34,694 nt of DNA from Bryobacterales bacterium (GTDB lineage: Bacteria; Acidobacteriota; Terriglobia; Bryobacterales; Bryobacteraceae). The notes beneath the pieces were generated by a model that worked only from the letters and a program-made list of their open reading frames with translations, made no database searches and had not been told where the DNA came from. This document shows positions 7,961 to 16,636 of this stretch, piece after piece. The first letter of the stretch is position 1; every line of letters starts with the position of its first letter. Both the position numbers and the translations under genes were made by a program. The stretch spans positions 1-34,694 of the forward strand of contig JAEUQE010000075.1 of NCBI GenBank assembly GCA_016789785.1, written 5' to 3'.

Positions 7961-9781
7961 ATGAGACACATCACCATCATCTGCCTGACCGCACTTCTGG
8001 GTGGGTCGGCTCAGGCAAGCGATCCGGGTTGCTCCCGGTATCCCGCGGCGGAACGCACGGAGACACTGCGGCAGCTCGAATTGGAGCGCTCGGCGTGGGA
8101 ATTCGCCACGCGGTCCGACAAACAACGGGTGAAAAGCGCGATCGCGCGGAACAGTTTCATTGATCAACAGATCTTCACGAAGATGGAAGTGGACGGGGTT
8201 CCCTCGGCGCCGCTCTCGAGCGACGCGGAGTTCCTGCGCCGGGTCAGCATCGACCTCACGGGCCGTATCCCAACGCCGGAAGAGGCAGAAGCATTCTTCA
8301 ACGATACAGCTCCGAATAAGCGTCAGCTTCTGATTGAGAAGCTGCTCGCTTCGCCCGCGTATGTCGACCAGTTCACGCTCTACTTCGGCAACCGCTTCGA
8401 GGTCACCAGCGGTTACTACAGCTACATCGGGCTCACCGGGCGCACGCTGTTCAACCGCTTCCTGCGCGACTTCGTGCAGCGTGATCGCCCCTACAACGAA
8501 GTGGTCACCGATATGCTGACGGCCAAGGGCGATGCCGATCTGGTGGGACCGGCCAACTTCCTCTCGCGCGGCTGGCAGGATGGTGATCCGATCCAGGACA
8601 CCTGGGACACGCTCACCGATCGCACGACTGTGCGGCTGCTCGGTTTCAAGACCGAGTGCATCTCGTGCCATCACGGCCGGGGCCATTTGGAGCAGATCAA
8701 TCTCTGGCTGACACGGCAGAATCGGGACACGTTCTGGCGCATGTCGGCATTCTTCTCGCGCATGAACATGACCCGCATCGGCGCGGACGCGTTCAACCAG
8801 CGCATGCGGTTCTTCTATACCGACCGCGAGAACGGCGGCTACTACGCGACCGTCAATGCGGGATCGCCCGGTCCCCGTCCGCTGCGCTCTGGAGGCCCCT
8901 ACGAACCCCGCTACATCACGACTGGTGAGGAGGCGAAGAGTGGGGCTTGGAGGCAGGAACTCGCGCGCATGCTGACCAATGACCGTCAGTTTGCGAAGGC
9001 AACGGTCAACTACCTATGGGCCTACATGTTCAACTACGGTCTTGTGGATCCGCCCGACGGCTGGGATCTGGCCCGCGTGGATCCAAAGAACCCGCCGCCC
9101 GCTCCCTGGACTCTGCAGGTGACCCATCCCGAGTTGCTGGAACAACTCGCGGATCACCTGATCCGGGACAACTACAGCATCAAGAGCGTGCTCCGTCTGA
9201 TTGCCAATTCCAGTGCCTACCAGCTTTCGAGCAAGTATCAGGGCACGTGGCGCAACTCCTATACGCGCTACTTCGCCAAGCACATTCCACGCCGCCTCGC
9301 CGCCGAAGAACTCTATGACGCCTTGCAGATTTCCACGCAGACCGAAACGCCGATGTTCGTTCCGGGCTTCGATCAACCGCTGATGTATGCGAATCAATTA
9401 CCCGATCCGACCGAGCCGCGCTCCGATGGCGCCGTCGTGGAGTTCCTGAACACCTTTGGGCGCGGCGATTGGTGGAACAACCGGCGCGATCCATCGCCCA
9501 CGATCCTGCAACTGCTGTACACGATGAACGCCGGCCAAACCGTGCTTCGGACATTCGCGTCGCGAGCCGACAGCCCCGTCAACCGGGCAGCACGCCTCGC
9601 CGAATCCAAGGCGTCCGATGAGGAGATCATCCGCGAGATGTTTCTGGCAACGCTCACCCGCTATCCCACCACGGACGAGCTCTCGGCTGTGATGCGAATG
9701 AAGACCGGCACCCGGCTCGACTGGCTGAGCGACCTGCAATGGGCGCTCTTGAACAAGCTGGACTTCATCTTTAACTACTAA
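7961..9781 (+). CDS. DUF1549/DUF1553 (PSCyt2-PSD1) exported protein
   Basis: These proteins are abundant in Planctomycetes and Acidobacteriota and are usually paired with a DUF1501 protein; their function is not settled. The N-terminal DUF1549 part contains FLRRVSIDLTGRIPTPEEAEAFF and the conserved cysteine motif ECISCHHGRGH, a CxxCH sequence able to bind heme c. The C-terminal DUF1553 part contains RQELARMLTNDRQFAKATVNYLW, HPELLEQLADHLIRDNYSIK and LIANSSAYQLS. I place the start at the ATG at 7961 because the protein then opens with a signal peptide (MRHITIICLTALLGGSAQA). An in-frame start at 7886 would add 25 residues that hide it. It is followed 12 bases later by the DUF1501 gene. Confidence 0.92.
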   Translation: MRHITIICLTALLGGSAQASDPGCSRYPAAERTETLRQLELERSAWEFATRSDKQRVKSAIARNSFIDQQIFTKMEVDGVPSAPLSSDAEFLRRVSIDLTGRIPTPEEAEAFFNDTAPNKRQLLIEKLLASPAYVDQFTLYFGNRFEVTSGYYSYIGLTGRTLFNRFLRDFVQRDRPYNEVVTDMLTAKGDADLVGPANFLSRGWQDGDPIQDTWDTLTDRTTVRLLGFKTECISCHHGRGHLEQINLWLTRQNRDTFWRMSAFFSRMNMTRIGADAFNQRMRFFYTDRENGGYYATVNAGSPGPRPLRSGGPYEPRYITTGEEAKSGAWRQELARMLTNDRQFAKATVNYLWAYMFNYGLVDPPDGWDLARVDPKNPPPAPWTLQVTHPELLEQLADHLIRDNYSIKSVLRLIANSSAYQLSSKYQGTWRNSYTRYFAKHIPRRLAAEELYDALQISTQTETPMFVPGFDQPLMYANQLPDPTEPRSDGAVVEFLNTFGRGDWWNNRRDPSPTILQLLYTMNAGQTVLRTFASRADSPVNRAARLAESKASDEEIIREMFLATLTRYPTTDELSAVMRMKTGTRLDWLSDLQWALLNKLDFIFNY

Positions 9782-9793
9782 CAGGAGGATGCC

Positions 9794-11140
9794 ATGAAGA
9801 AAACGAATTGCGGAAAGCACACCATGCATCGCCGGCACTTCCTGTTGGGAGCGGCCTCGGCGGCGGGATTTCAATTGCTCAATGCGCACGCCGATGCGGA
9901 AGTCATCAGCCGCCAGGCGACGCCGAAAGGCAGTGCGCGTGCGTGCATCTTCATCAATCTGGCAGGCGCGCCGAGCCATCTCGACACATTCGCGCCGAAG
10001 GACGGTCCTTGGAATCCGCCGGATGCCGACCTGCAGCAACACTCCGGTGGAATCGTTCTCTCAAAACGTTTCTTCCCAAAAATGTCGCAGATTACGGATG
10101 ATCTGTGCGTCCTCCGTTCGCTGGTGAGTTGGGAAGCGGCGCATGAGCGCGGCCAGTTCTATCTGCAAACAGCGCATCCCTCGAATCCAGCGTTCGCGCA
10201 GGAGACGCCGCACTTCGGCTCGGTGATCTGCCGCGAACTCGGCAAATCGACCCAGCCGCTGCCGCCGTTCCTGTCGTTCTATAGCGGAGGCCAGCAGGGG
10301 TCGGCGTTTCTTGGCGGGCGAGTCGCGCCCCTGATGCCGACGCCGAATCGGGCGGGACTCTCGACGCTGGAGCACAACTACCACGGTGCCACCAGCCGTG
10401 CACGCTTCGAAAGCAAATTTGCATTATTGGAAGCACTGGACGGCCCCCTTCGCCAGAATCCCTTTGATTCGTCCATGGCGTCCTATGCGAGTTTCTACGG
10501 ATCGGCGCGCCAGATGATGTACAACGAGGACATCGCCCGCGTGTTCCGCTACACCGCGGACGATGAAGGACGCTACGGCAACACGAACATCGGACGGGGC
10601 CTGATTCTCGCGCGCAATGCAGTCCGGTCAAAGAACGGCGCGGTATTCATCAACGTCACCACGGGCGGTTGGGACACGCACCAGCAGATGTTCGACACCA
10701 CGTATGCGCCGAACATGTACACGCTGAACAACGATCTCGATCGGGCCGTGGGTGCGCTGGTGGAAGACCTGAAAGCATCGGGCGACTTCCAATCGACGCT
10801 GATCGCGATGATGGGCGAGTTCGGCCGCACGCCGGGTGTCCTGAATTCGCGGGGAGGACGCGACCATCACAAGAATGCGATGTGCGCGGCCCTGTTGGGT
10901 GGAGGCGTCAAGGGCGGCCAGATCATTGGCGATCAAAGCCCGGATGGTTCCACCGTCGTGACGCCTGGCTGGAAGGCTGATCGCGCAATCTACACGGAGG
11001 ATGTCGCGGCGACGATCTTCTCCGCGCTGGGCATCGACTGGACGAAGAGCATCACCGACACACCGTCCGGCCGGCGCTTCGAGTACATTCCCTACGCCTC
11101 CGAAGGAACATACATGCCGGTGAACGAGGTGTTCGGATGA
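9794..11140 (+). CDS. DUF1501 domain-containing protein, Tat-exported
   Basis: DUF1501 proteins share the alkaline-phosphatase/sulfatase-like fold, and their substrates are unknown. The N-terminus has a twin-arginine signal (HRRHFLLGAASAAGF, residues 12-26), implying export in folded form. Typical body motifs are RACIFINLAGAPSHLDTFAPKDG, FVTGGWDTH-like VTTGGWDTHQQMF, IAMMGEFGRTPG and a GGRDHHKNAM segment whose His/Asp residues may bind metal. A strong AGGAGG precedes the ATG. The stop overlaps the next gene's start as ATGA, so translation of the two is coupled. Pairing with the DUF1549/DUF1553 gene upstream is the standard context. Confidence 0.93.
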   Translation: MKKTNCGKHTMHRRHFLLGAASAAGFQLLNAHADAEVISRQATPKGSARACIFINLAGAPSHLDTFAPKDGPWNPPDADLQQHSGGIVLSKRFFPKMSQITDDLCVLRSLVSWEAAHERGQFYLQTAHPSNPAFAQETPHFGSVICRELGKSTQPLPPFLSFYSGGQQGSAFLGGRVAPLMPTPNRAGLSTLEHNYHGATSRARFESKFALLEALDGPLRQNPFDSSMASYASFYGSARQMMYNEDIARVFRYTADDEGRYGNTNIGRGLILARNAVRSKNGAVFINVTTGGWDTHQQMFDTTYAPNMYTLNNDLDRAVGALVEDLKASGDFQSTLIAMMGEFGRTPGVLNSRGGRDHHKNAMCAALLGGGVKGGQIIGDQSPDGSTVVTPGWKADRAIYTEDVAATIFSALGIDWTKSITDTPSGRRFEYIPYASEGTYMPVNEVFG

Positions 11141-13905
11141 CACGCCTGATCGTGCTTCTCGCCGCGGCGTCCGCAGCGTTCGCGCAGGGGCCGGCGGCAA
11201 CCGTGCAGATCATCGCACCTTCGTTTCGAGTGATTGCTGGTGAGAGCATGCGCATCCGTTCCGTGGTGCGCGATGCGGCCGGTGTGGAACGCAGCAACGA
11301 CATCCCTTCCTATGTCACCGACAACGCGAACATCGCCACCGTGGAGCAGTTCAGTGGCGAGTTCACCTCGCGCAGTCTCGGGGTCTCGCGGATCACGGCG
11401 CGCATCGGCAACGTGACAAACAGCATCTTCGTGCAGGTGCTGCCAAAGCGTGTGGCGATCTCGCCCTCGAACCTGACGCTCACGGTCGGCGAACAGCGGC
11501 AGTTCACCGCGGTCGCCTACAACAAAGACGATCAGCCGATTCCAAACATCAGTTTCCGCTGGTTCACATCGAGCGGCAACGGCGGCACCACGAATACCTC
11601 GAGCGTCAGCACCACCGGGATGCTGCGCACGGTCGCGGTGGGCAACATTCTGGTGCGCGCCTCCTACGACTACAACAGCAACATCGTGCCCGGCTTCGAG
11701 CGGCAGGCGCAAGCGTTGAGCACCGTGTCGATCCAACCGCCGCAGACCTACCGGCTCAAGAAGCTACTCAGCACGGCGGAGATGCGCGGACCGTTCCGTT
11801 TGCGTGCGCGCATCCTTCCAATGCTCGGCAATGAGCGCGGCCAGGTGGTGTTTAATGCGTCGCTGGATGGAACGTCGAACGGCCCGTTGATGCTGGATGG
11901 CGGCAACCATACGCTGCTTGCCTACGGTGGCATGCCTGGACCTTTGCCGCAGACCTCGTTGATCGAGTTCTCACAGCTTGCGATGAACAACCGCGGCGAT
12001 GTGCTCGCACTGACGACCATCCTGTTTAGCGGCACGGGCATCTACAGACTGCGGGCGGGCGAGGAGCCGGAGCCTCTCTACGTCGATCCCATGCCCCTTC
12101 CCGGCACCGAGTTCCTCACCGGACCGTTTCTCAATCGCAATTGCCTGAACGATTCGGGTGGATGGGTGTTTCGCGCCAACTACCGTGTCGCGAATGCGGG
12201 GCCAACCTATTCGGCGATCTTCCGGGTGCCCGCGCGCGGATTCCCGGACGAGGTTGTGTCCACGCGGATGGAGTTGCCGAACTTCCCCGCAACGTTCACG
12301 CTCGACAATGATTTCGGAATCGCGGGAGACGGCACGGTCTACTTCACCGCAACCTCGGGCACGCAGCGCGCGCTTTTCGCGCGTCAGTTCGACGGCATCC
12401 GGCGGATCATCGGCGTCGGCGATCCGCTGCTCGGCAACACGGTGAGCCGGTTCGTCGGCAATGGCTTCTTCATCAACAATAACGGGGAGTTGGGCGTTGC
12501 TGTCGGCCTCGCGAACGGGCAACTCCATCTGCTGCGGTATCGCGATCTTCAGACCGATGCGGCTCCGCGCACGCTGGCGTTGCGCAGTTTCGGCAACCTC
12601 TATGCGATGAGCCCCACGCAAGGAGCGCTGTTCCTCGGCGACATCGGCCGCGGGTACGGCGTGCATCTGTGGCGCGACGAGGCTTTCCCGGTGTTCCTGC
12701 AAGGGTCCACGCCTTTGCGCGGCAAGACGGTTCCCGCGATTGACTGGGCAACCGTAAGCTCGGCGGGTGAAGTCACCATCATGGCTCGTACGCAGGACAG
12801 CCCAATGGAGATCTTCTTCCTCAAGCCGGCGGAGAATCCTACCGGCATCCTGCAGGCCGGTGACCCCATCGAAGTGAAAGCGCCGATCAGTATCAGCAAC
12901 ATCATGGGAGGCGATCGCACTGGTCCCGTTCACGTGTATCTGGGCGGCCGCAACAGCAGCATCTTCGAAGTGACGGAGAGTGGAATCCAGCCTGTGATGC
13001 TGATGGGCGAGCGTTTCAACGTCACAGGGCTTTTCCCCGGCACCGGCACTGGCGATCGCAAGAGTACTTCCGGTGATGTGCTGATCTCGCAGACCGCGGG
13101 TCTCGGCATCATGCGCGTGAAGAGCAACGGCGTCACCGAAGTGCTGCAGCGGCCCGGGCACACATTAGAAGATGGCGCGACAGCGAACTCCGCATTCAAC
13201 GTCCAGGGGAACGCGCGTGGCGATCTGCTCTGGACCACCAGCACCAATCGCGGCGATCAGCGGCTCTTCCTGAAACGCGGGGAGCAAATCACCACCATCA
13301 CGACGAACGGCGTAGTCGCCGCGAGTCGCACGGTGGTGGACGGCAACTACGTCATCGCCTGGAGCGATCAGATGATCGATGAGGCAGGCAAGGTGATGCT
13401 GAACCTCCGCTTCGCAGACAATTCGCTCGCGCTCTATCAGTGGGAGAACGGCAACTTCACACGGGTTGCGCAGATCAACGAAACCCGGCACGACGGGTCG
13501 CTGGTCACGAACATCTTCACCATTCGCTCCGGTGGTGACACGTTCTATGCCGTGTTCACTCTGCAGGGCATCGGCAATACGCTGGTGCGCTATCGCGGAG
13601 GCAAGTGGGAGACGGTGATTGCCGTTACCGATCTGCTGGTCACCGGTCACACCGCGAATTCGATCGGCACTTACGATGTCAACCGGAATGGCGATGTCGT
13701 GGTGCAGTGCAACACCAATACGCAAGTGATCGCGGTGAAGCGCGGCAACCGGATGCACTACATTCACATGCTGACGGAATTGACGCCGGACAACGAGTTG
13801 CTGATCCGCACCAGCGACTTCGACATCCGCGACGATGGCACCGTGTACTTCCTCGGCATGACGGTGCTGGAGGATTACGCCGTGTATCAGGCGAAGCTGA
13901 TGTAG
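11137..13905 (+). CDS. Large exported protein with Big2-like domains and a propeller-like repeat region
   Basis: This 922-residue protein has a signal peptide (TRLIVLLAAASAAFAQ). Residues about 20-100 and 100-200 look like two bacterial Ig-like (Big2) domains: VTDNANIATVEQF then SLGVSRITARIGN, and SPSNLTLTVGEQRQFTAVAYN. From about 210 on, short beta-rich repeats occur in the pattern 'NxxGDVL... LLR... ' (for example MNNRGDVLALTTI, NNNGELGVAVGLANG, NARGDLLWTTSTN, NRNGDVVVQCNTN, RDDGTVYFLGMTV). This suggests a beta-propeller or similar solenoid. No membrane anchor or sorting signal is visible at the C-terminus. Its start overlaps the DUF1501 stop, so it is probably the third member of this export operon. 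The function is unknown, and surface or periplasmic binding is only a guess. Confidence 0.82.
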   Translation: MTRLIVLLAAASAAFAQGPAATVQIIAPSFRVIAGESMRIRSVVRDAAGVERSNDIPSYVTDNANIATVEQFSGEFTSRSLGVSRITARIGNVTNSIFVQVLPKRVAISPSNLTLTVGEQRQFTAVAYNKDDQPIPNISFRWFTSSGNGGTTNTSSVSTTGMLRTVAVGNILVRASYDYNSNIVPGFERQAQALSTVSIQPPQTYRLKKLLSTAEMRGPFRLRARILPMLGNERGQVVFNASLDGTSNGPLMLDGGNHTLLAYGGMPGPLPQTSLIEFSQLAMNNRGDVLALTTILFSGTGIYRLRAGEEPEPLYVDPMPLPGTEFLTGPFLNRNCLNDSGGWVFRANYRVANAGPTYSAIFRVPARGFPDEVVSTRMELPNFPATFTLDNDFGIAGDGTVYFTATSGTQRALFARQFDGIRRIIGVGDPLLGNTVSRFVGNGFFINNNGELGVAVGLANGQLHLLRYRDLQTDAAPRTLALRSFGNLYAMSPTQGALFLGDIGRGYGVHLWRDEAFPVFLQGSTPLRGKTVPAIDWATVSSAGEVTIMARTQDSPMEIFFLKPAENPTGILQAGDPIEVKAPISISNIMGGDRTGPVHVYLGGRNSSIFEVTESGIQPVMLMGERFNVTGLFPGTGTGDRKSTSGDVLISQTAGLGIMRVKSNGVTEVLQRPGHTLEDGATANSAFNVQGNARGDLLWTTSTNRGDQRLFLKRGEQITTITTNGVVAASRTVVDGNYVIAWSDQMIDEAGKVMLNLRFADNSLALYQWENGNFTRVAQINETRHDGSLVTNIFTIRSGGDTFYAVFTLQGIGNTLVRYRGGKWETVIAVTDLLVTGHTANSIGTYDVNRNGDVVVQCNTNTQVIAVKRGNRMHYIHMLTELTPDNELLIRTSDFDIRDDGTVYFLGMTVLEDYAVYQAKLM

Positions 13906-13912
13906 GGCTGGC

Positions 13913-13921
13913 TGATATAAT
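13913..13921 (+). promoter_or_regulatory. Perfect extended -10 promoter element
   Basis: TGATATAAT combines a consensus TATAAT (13916-13921) with the TGn extension. No good -35 hexamer is visible, which fits extended -10 promoters. Transcription would begin near 13928, only about three bases before the GTG start of the transporter gene. The resulting mRNA would be essentially leaderless. Confidence 0.5.
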
Positions 13922-13930
13922 CTCCAGCTT

Positions 13931-15370
13931 GTGCCCGAGCCGCAACCACGTTCGTTCACGCTGACCAGCCAGTCCCAGTTCACGAAGCTCGCCGCCATCG
14001 CATTGTTCTATGTGGTGTTGGTGTATGTGCTTCCGAAGCCCGAGAGCGTGAAGCCCGAGGGCTGGCGTCTGCTCGGAATCTTTCTTTCGATCATCGCGGG
14101 GCTGATCCTACAGCCGATTCCCGGCGGGGCGATTGTGCTCATCGGGGTCACGCTGAGCGCCGCAACAAAGTCCATCACGATCGCGGAGGCGCTTGCGGGC
14201 TACGCGGACGGATCGGTCTGGCTGGTGGTCGCCGCGTTCATGATTTCGCGATCGCTCATCAACACAGGGCTCGCGAGGCGAATCGCGCTCTTCTTCGTGC
14301 GCCTGTTTGGCCGTAGTTCGCTGGGCGTGAGCTACGCACTGGCGATGTCGGACGTAGTGCTGGGGGCGATTATCCCATCGAACGCGGCAAGGTCGGGTGG
14401 TGTGGTGCTGCCGATTCTCCGTTCAATCACCGAGTTGTATGGCTCCACGCCAGGGCCGACCGCGGCGATGCTGGGAACATTTCTCTACGCCGCCGTCTAC
14501 CAGAGCATTTGCATCAGCGCCGCGATGTTCTTCACGGGTCAGGCAAGCAATCCCCTCGCAGCGAGCATCTCCACGCAAGCCGGCTTTCCCATCACACCCG
14601 TGAGCTGGTTCATGGCGGGGATCGTGCCAGGCACGGTGTCGCTGATCCTTGCCCCTCTGGTCGCCCGGTGGATGCTACCGCCTGTGATTCGCGAAACACC
14701 GGAAGCCGCGGAGTTCGCGCGGAAGGAACTTACGGCGATGGGCAGTCTGAGTCTGGCGGAGAAGATCATGGCGGCGGTGTTTCTGTCCGTGTGCGTGGGA
14801 TGGGTGACACACCGCATGCATGGCATCGACATCACGGTGGTCGCGCTCTTGGGGAGTGCGGTGTTGCTGATCTCGGGCGTGCTGAGTTGGGACGACGTGA
14901 AGAAAGAAACCGCGATGTGGGACATCTTCCTGTGGTACGGCGGGCTGGTGTGCCTGGGACGCGAGTTGAACAAGGCGGGCGTGACACAGGCGTTCGCAAA
15001 GGGCGTCGCATCGTTTTTCTTGGACTCAAGCTGGGTGGTCCTATTTGCCGTGGCACTACTGGTTTACTTCTATGCCCACTACGGCTTTGCCAGTATTACT
15101 GCCCACATCCTTGCGATGTATCCTCCGTTTCTGGCAGTGCTTACGGCTAAGGGCGCGCCGATCGGACTGGTTGCCTTTTCCTTCGCAACGTTTGTGAACT
15201 TCGCCGCGGGATTGACCAACTACGGCACCACACCATCGCCCATGTTCTTTGCCCATGAATACGTTACGTGGAAGGACTGGTGGCGTGTCGGATTTCTGAT
15301 GTCAGTAATCAACCTTACCGTTTGGTCTACGGTCGGATTCCTCTGGTGGAAACTGCTCGGAATATGGTAA
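13931..15370 (+). CDS. DASS (SLC13) family anion symporter, CitT/DiT1-like
   Basis: This is an inner-membrane transporter of the divalent anion:sodium symporter family, which moves dicarboxylates, citrate, 2-oxoglutarate/malate or sulfate; the substrate cannot be fixed from sequence. I count about 12 hydrophobic segments. The two family signatures are present: SNAARSGGVVLPI in the first half, and NFAAGLTNYGTTPSPMFFAHEY near the C-terminus, which resembles the CitT/plastid 2-oxoglutarate-malate type (LTHYGTGPAP). The length of 479 aa is typical. The start is a GTG at 13931; no Shine-Dalgarno precedes it and a perfect extended -10 element lies just upstream, so leaderless translation is likely. 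The C-terminus ends inside the last helix, which is normal. Confidence 0.9.
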   Translation: MPEPQPRSFTLTSQSQFTKLAAIALFYVVLVYVLPKPESVKPEGWRLLGIFLSIIAGLILQPIPGGAIVLIGVTLSAATKSITIAEALAGYADGSVWLVVAAFMISRSLINTGLARRIALFFVRLFGRSSLGVSYALAMSDVVLGAIIPSNAARSGGVVLPILRSITELYGSTPGPTAAMLGTFLYAAVYQSICISAAMFFTGQASNPLAASISTQAGFPITPVSWFMAGIVPGTVSLILAPLVARWMLPPVIRETPEAAEFARKELTAMGSLSLAEKIMAAVFLSVCVGWVTHRMHGIDITVVALLGSAVLLISGVLSWDDVKKETAMWDIFLWYGGLVCLGRELNKAGVTQAFAKGVASFFLDSSWVVLFAVALLVYFYAHYGFASITAHILAMYPPFLAVLTAKGAPIGLVAFSFATFVNFAAGLTNYGTTPSPMFFAHEYVTWKDWWRVGFLMSVINLTVWSTVGFLWWKLLGIW

Positions 15371-15396
15371 GTTCGAATCGCGGGTTCTAGAACTTT

Positions 15397-15423
15397 GGTC
15401 AGGGTGAGTCTGACCCCGCTTTT
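15397..15423 (+). terminator. Hairpin with short T-run after the transporter gene
   Basis: GGTCAG (15397-15402) pairs with CTGACC (15410-15415) and is followed, after CCGC, by four Ts. It may end the transporter transcript weakly or fold in the leader of the PilZ gene that starts at 15437. A perfect 10-bp palindrome, GTTCTAGAAC, sits just before it (15384-15393). Confidence 0.4.
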
Positions 15424-15436
15424 GAGGGAGACACAT

Positions 15437-15886
15437 ATGCTGGGGAACCTGACGAGGTTGGCGAGTGCCCTTTCGCGCGAAGGAGAATTGCGCAAAGCGA
15501 ACAGTTTCATCGAGCGCCGTAGCGAGCCTCGCCTTTGGTGCTCCGAACTGGTGCAGATCTGGCAGAAAGCCGATGGCCGCTGGAAGCGTGCCGGGACGGG
15601 CGTGCTGGAGGATATTTCGCATTCCGGAGCCTGCGTCCAACTGGAAGGCCCGATCGCCAAAGGGACCCTGCTCCGCCTGCGAACCGAGGATTGGAAGGTG
15701 GAAGGCGAAGTCCGCTACTGCATCTTCCGGGACATCGGTTATTATGCGGGCTTGAAGCTGGACGACAGCTCAAAATGGTCGGAAGAGATGTTCCGTCCGC
15801 AACACTTGATGGACCCGATGCAGGTGGTGGAGAAGAAACCCCGGTCCGAGAGCGCTGCTGATCGTATACATCCCCTGGACACCTAA
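15437..15886 (+). CDS. PilZ domain protein (probable c-di-GMP receptor)
   Basis: PilZ domains bind cyclic di-GMP and alter partner proteins or motility and polysaccharide output. The two binding motifs are visible: ERRSEPR (RxxxR type) at about residues 26-32 and DISHSG (D/NxSxxG type) at about 57-62. They are followed by the beta-barrel segment VEGEVRYCIFRDIGYYAGLKL. No other domain is present in the 149 residues. The ATG at 15437 is chosen because GAGGGAG lies at good spacing upstream; an in-frame GTG at 15395 would add 14 residues that do not belong to the domain. The HD-GYP/GGDEF protein at 24938-27340 could supply or remove its ligand, but they are not linked genetically. Confidence 0.88.
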   Translation: MLGNLTRLASALSREGELRKANSFIERRSEPRLWCSELVQIWQKADGRWKRAGTGVLEDISHSGACVQLEGPIAKGTLLRLRTEDWKVEGEVRYCIFRDIGYYAGLKLDDSSKWSEEMFRPQHLMDPMQVVEKKPRSESAADRIHPLDT

Positions 15887-16093
15887 CCGCAGTCCGCGTT
15901 TCATCAACCCGGTGTCGTATTTCCTATAGACGCCGAAGGCCGTCGCGCACGCGTGCCGCGGCGGCTCTCCAGCCGAGACCGCCTCGTCGGGGCGTTGGAG
16001 TGTGGGCGTTTGAGTCCCGAAACCGCCTGGTACCAAGAAGAGTGCGAATGCGCCGTTTTCGTGGACCTATCGGCAGGCCGACGCCAACCTGCT
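15887..16093. other. Non-coding stretch at the left edge of a gene graveyard
   Basis: I see no supportable gene here. Open frames on both strands are short, lack ribosome binding sites and do not resemble known proteins. The stretch connects the PilZ gene to the first of two broken minus-strand genes. Confidence 0.5.
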
Positions 16094-16580
16094 TCAATTC
16101 GAAGCGTTAGGGTCGCAGTGTTCCATCAGCCATCGGGCGTTTTCTCGAACGCTTTCATCGTTGTCGGCCACTACTTCGGCGCTCACGAGAAGTTGCCTAT
16201 TATGTTGTGCACAACATAACGGGTCGTTTTTCGCGAGTGCCGAAGGCCGCTGGGACTTACAGGCATCGTTTCGCCTCTCCCGAATCGCTGGACACCATGT
16301 CGATAAGCACGGCGGTAAAGCCATCGTGGTCGTAGCTGTCGTCTAGAGGCCTCTTTGATTATGCAACCAGCAGATCGCGAAGCGCTGGCAGCCCTTCCAG
16401 GTCTGCTACCGGTGCGGCAACGGCTTCTCGGACTAGCGCGCTGCGGTCTTGGAGCAGCGATTTGAGCCACGGCAGATCGACCTTGCTGGCTTCCCTGTGG
16501 ATAGCTGCATAAGCATCAACAAAGATCAGTGCGTCTCCCGCTTCATCCCGAAGATCGGCTAGAAGTGCGCGATCAAGCAT
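16094..16580 (-). pseudogene. Broken HEAT-repeat-like protein gene
   Basis: The minus strand encodes pieces of one helical-repeat protein. From the ATG at 16580 the frame reads MLDRALLADL, then LPWLKSLLQDRSALVREAVA and EGLPALRDLLVA, and hits a TAA at 16361-16359. The same frame continues as protein-like sequence after that stop (LDDSYDHDGFTAVLIDMV), to a second TAA at 16259-16257. The apparent C-terminus (AEVVADNDESVRENARWLMEH, ending with TGA at 16096-16094) is in another frame. I infer at least one nonsense change and one frameshift. HEAT-like proteins of this size often occur as immunity or scaffold proteins, but the original role is unknown. A perfect 20-bp palindrome lies inside it at 16200-16219. 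Confidence 0.65.
16200..16219. repeat. Perfect 20-bp palindrome, TTATGTTGTG/CACAACATAA
   Basis: The two ten-base arms meet without a spacer. It is AT-richer than its surroundings and lies between two pieces of the broken HEAT-like gene. It could be an operator for a dimeric regulator, the trace of an inserted element or a recombination site. The arms face the opposite way from those of a dif site. No regulator gene is next to it. Confidence 0.7.
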
Positions 16581-16636
16581 AGGGCCACTTCTCAAGCTCG
16601 AAGGCCGATTACGTTGGACGCGGACAGTAGGCTTGC

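Noticed and set aside
15365..15395. T-arm-like GTTCGAATC near the end of the transporter gene, as in a tRNA
   Set aside because: No acceptor stem, D-arm or anticodon arm can be built around it; it is a short chance match.
16200..16219. XerCD/dif-type recombination site, because the arms contain TTATGTT
   Set aside because: In dif the arms read ATAA-spacer-TTAT toward the centre; here TTAT lies at the outer ends and there is no spacer, so the geometry is wrong.
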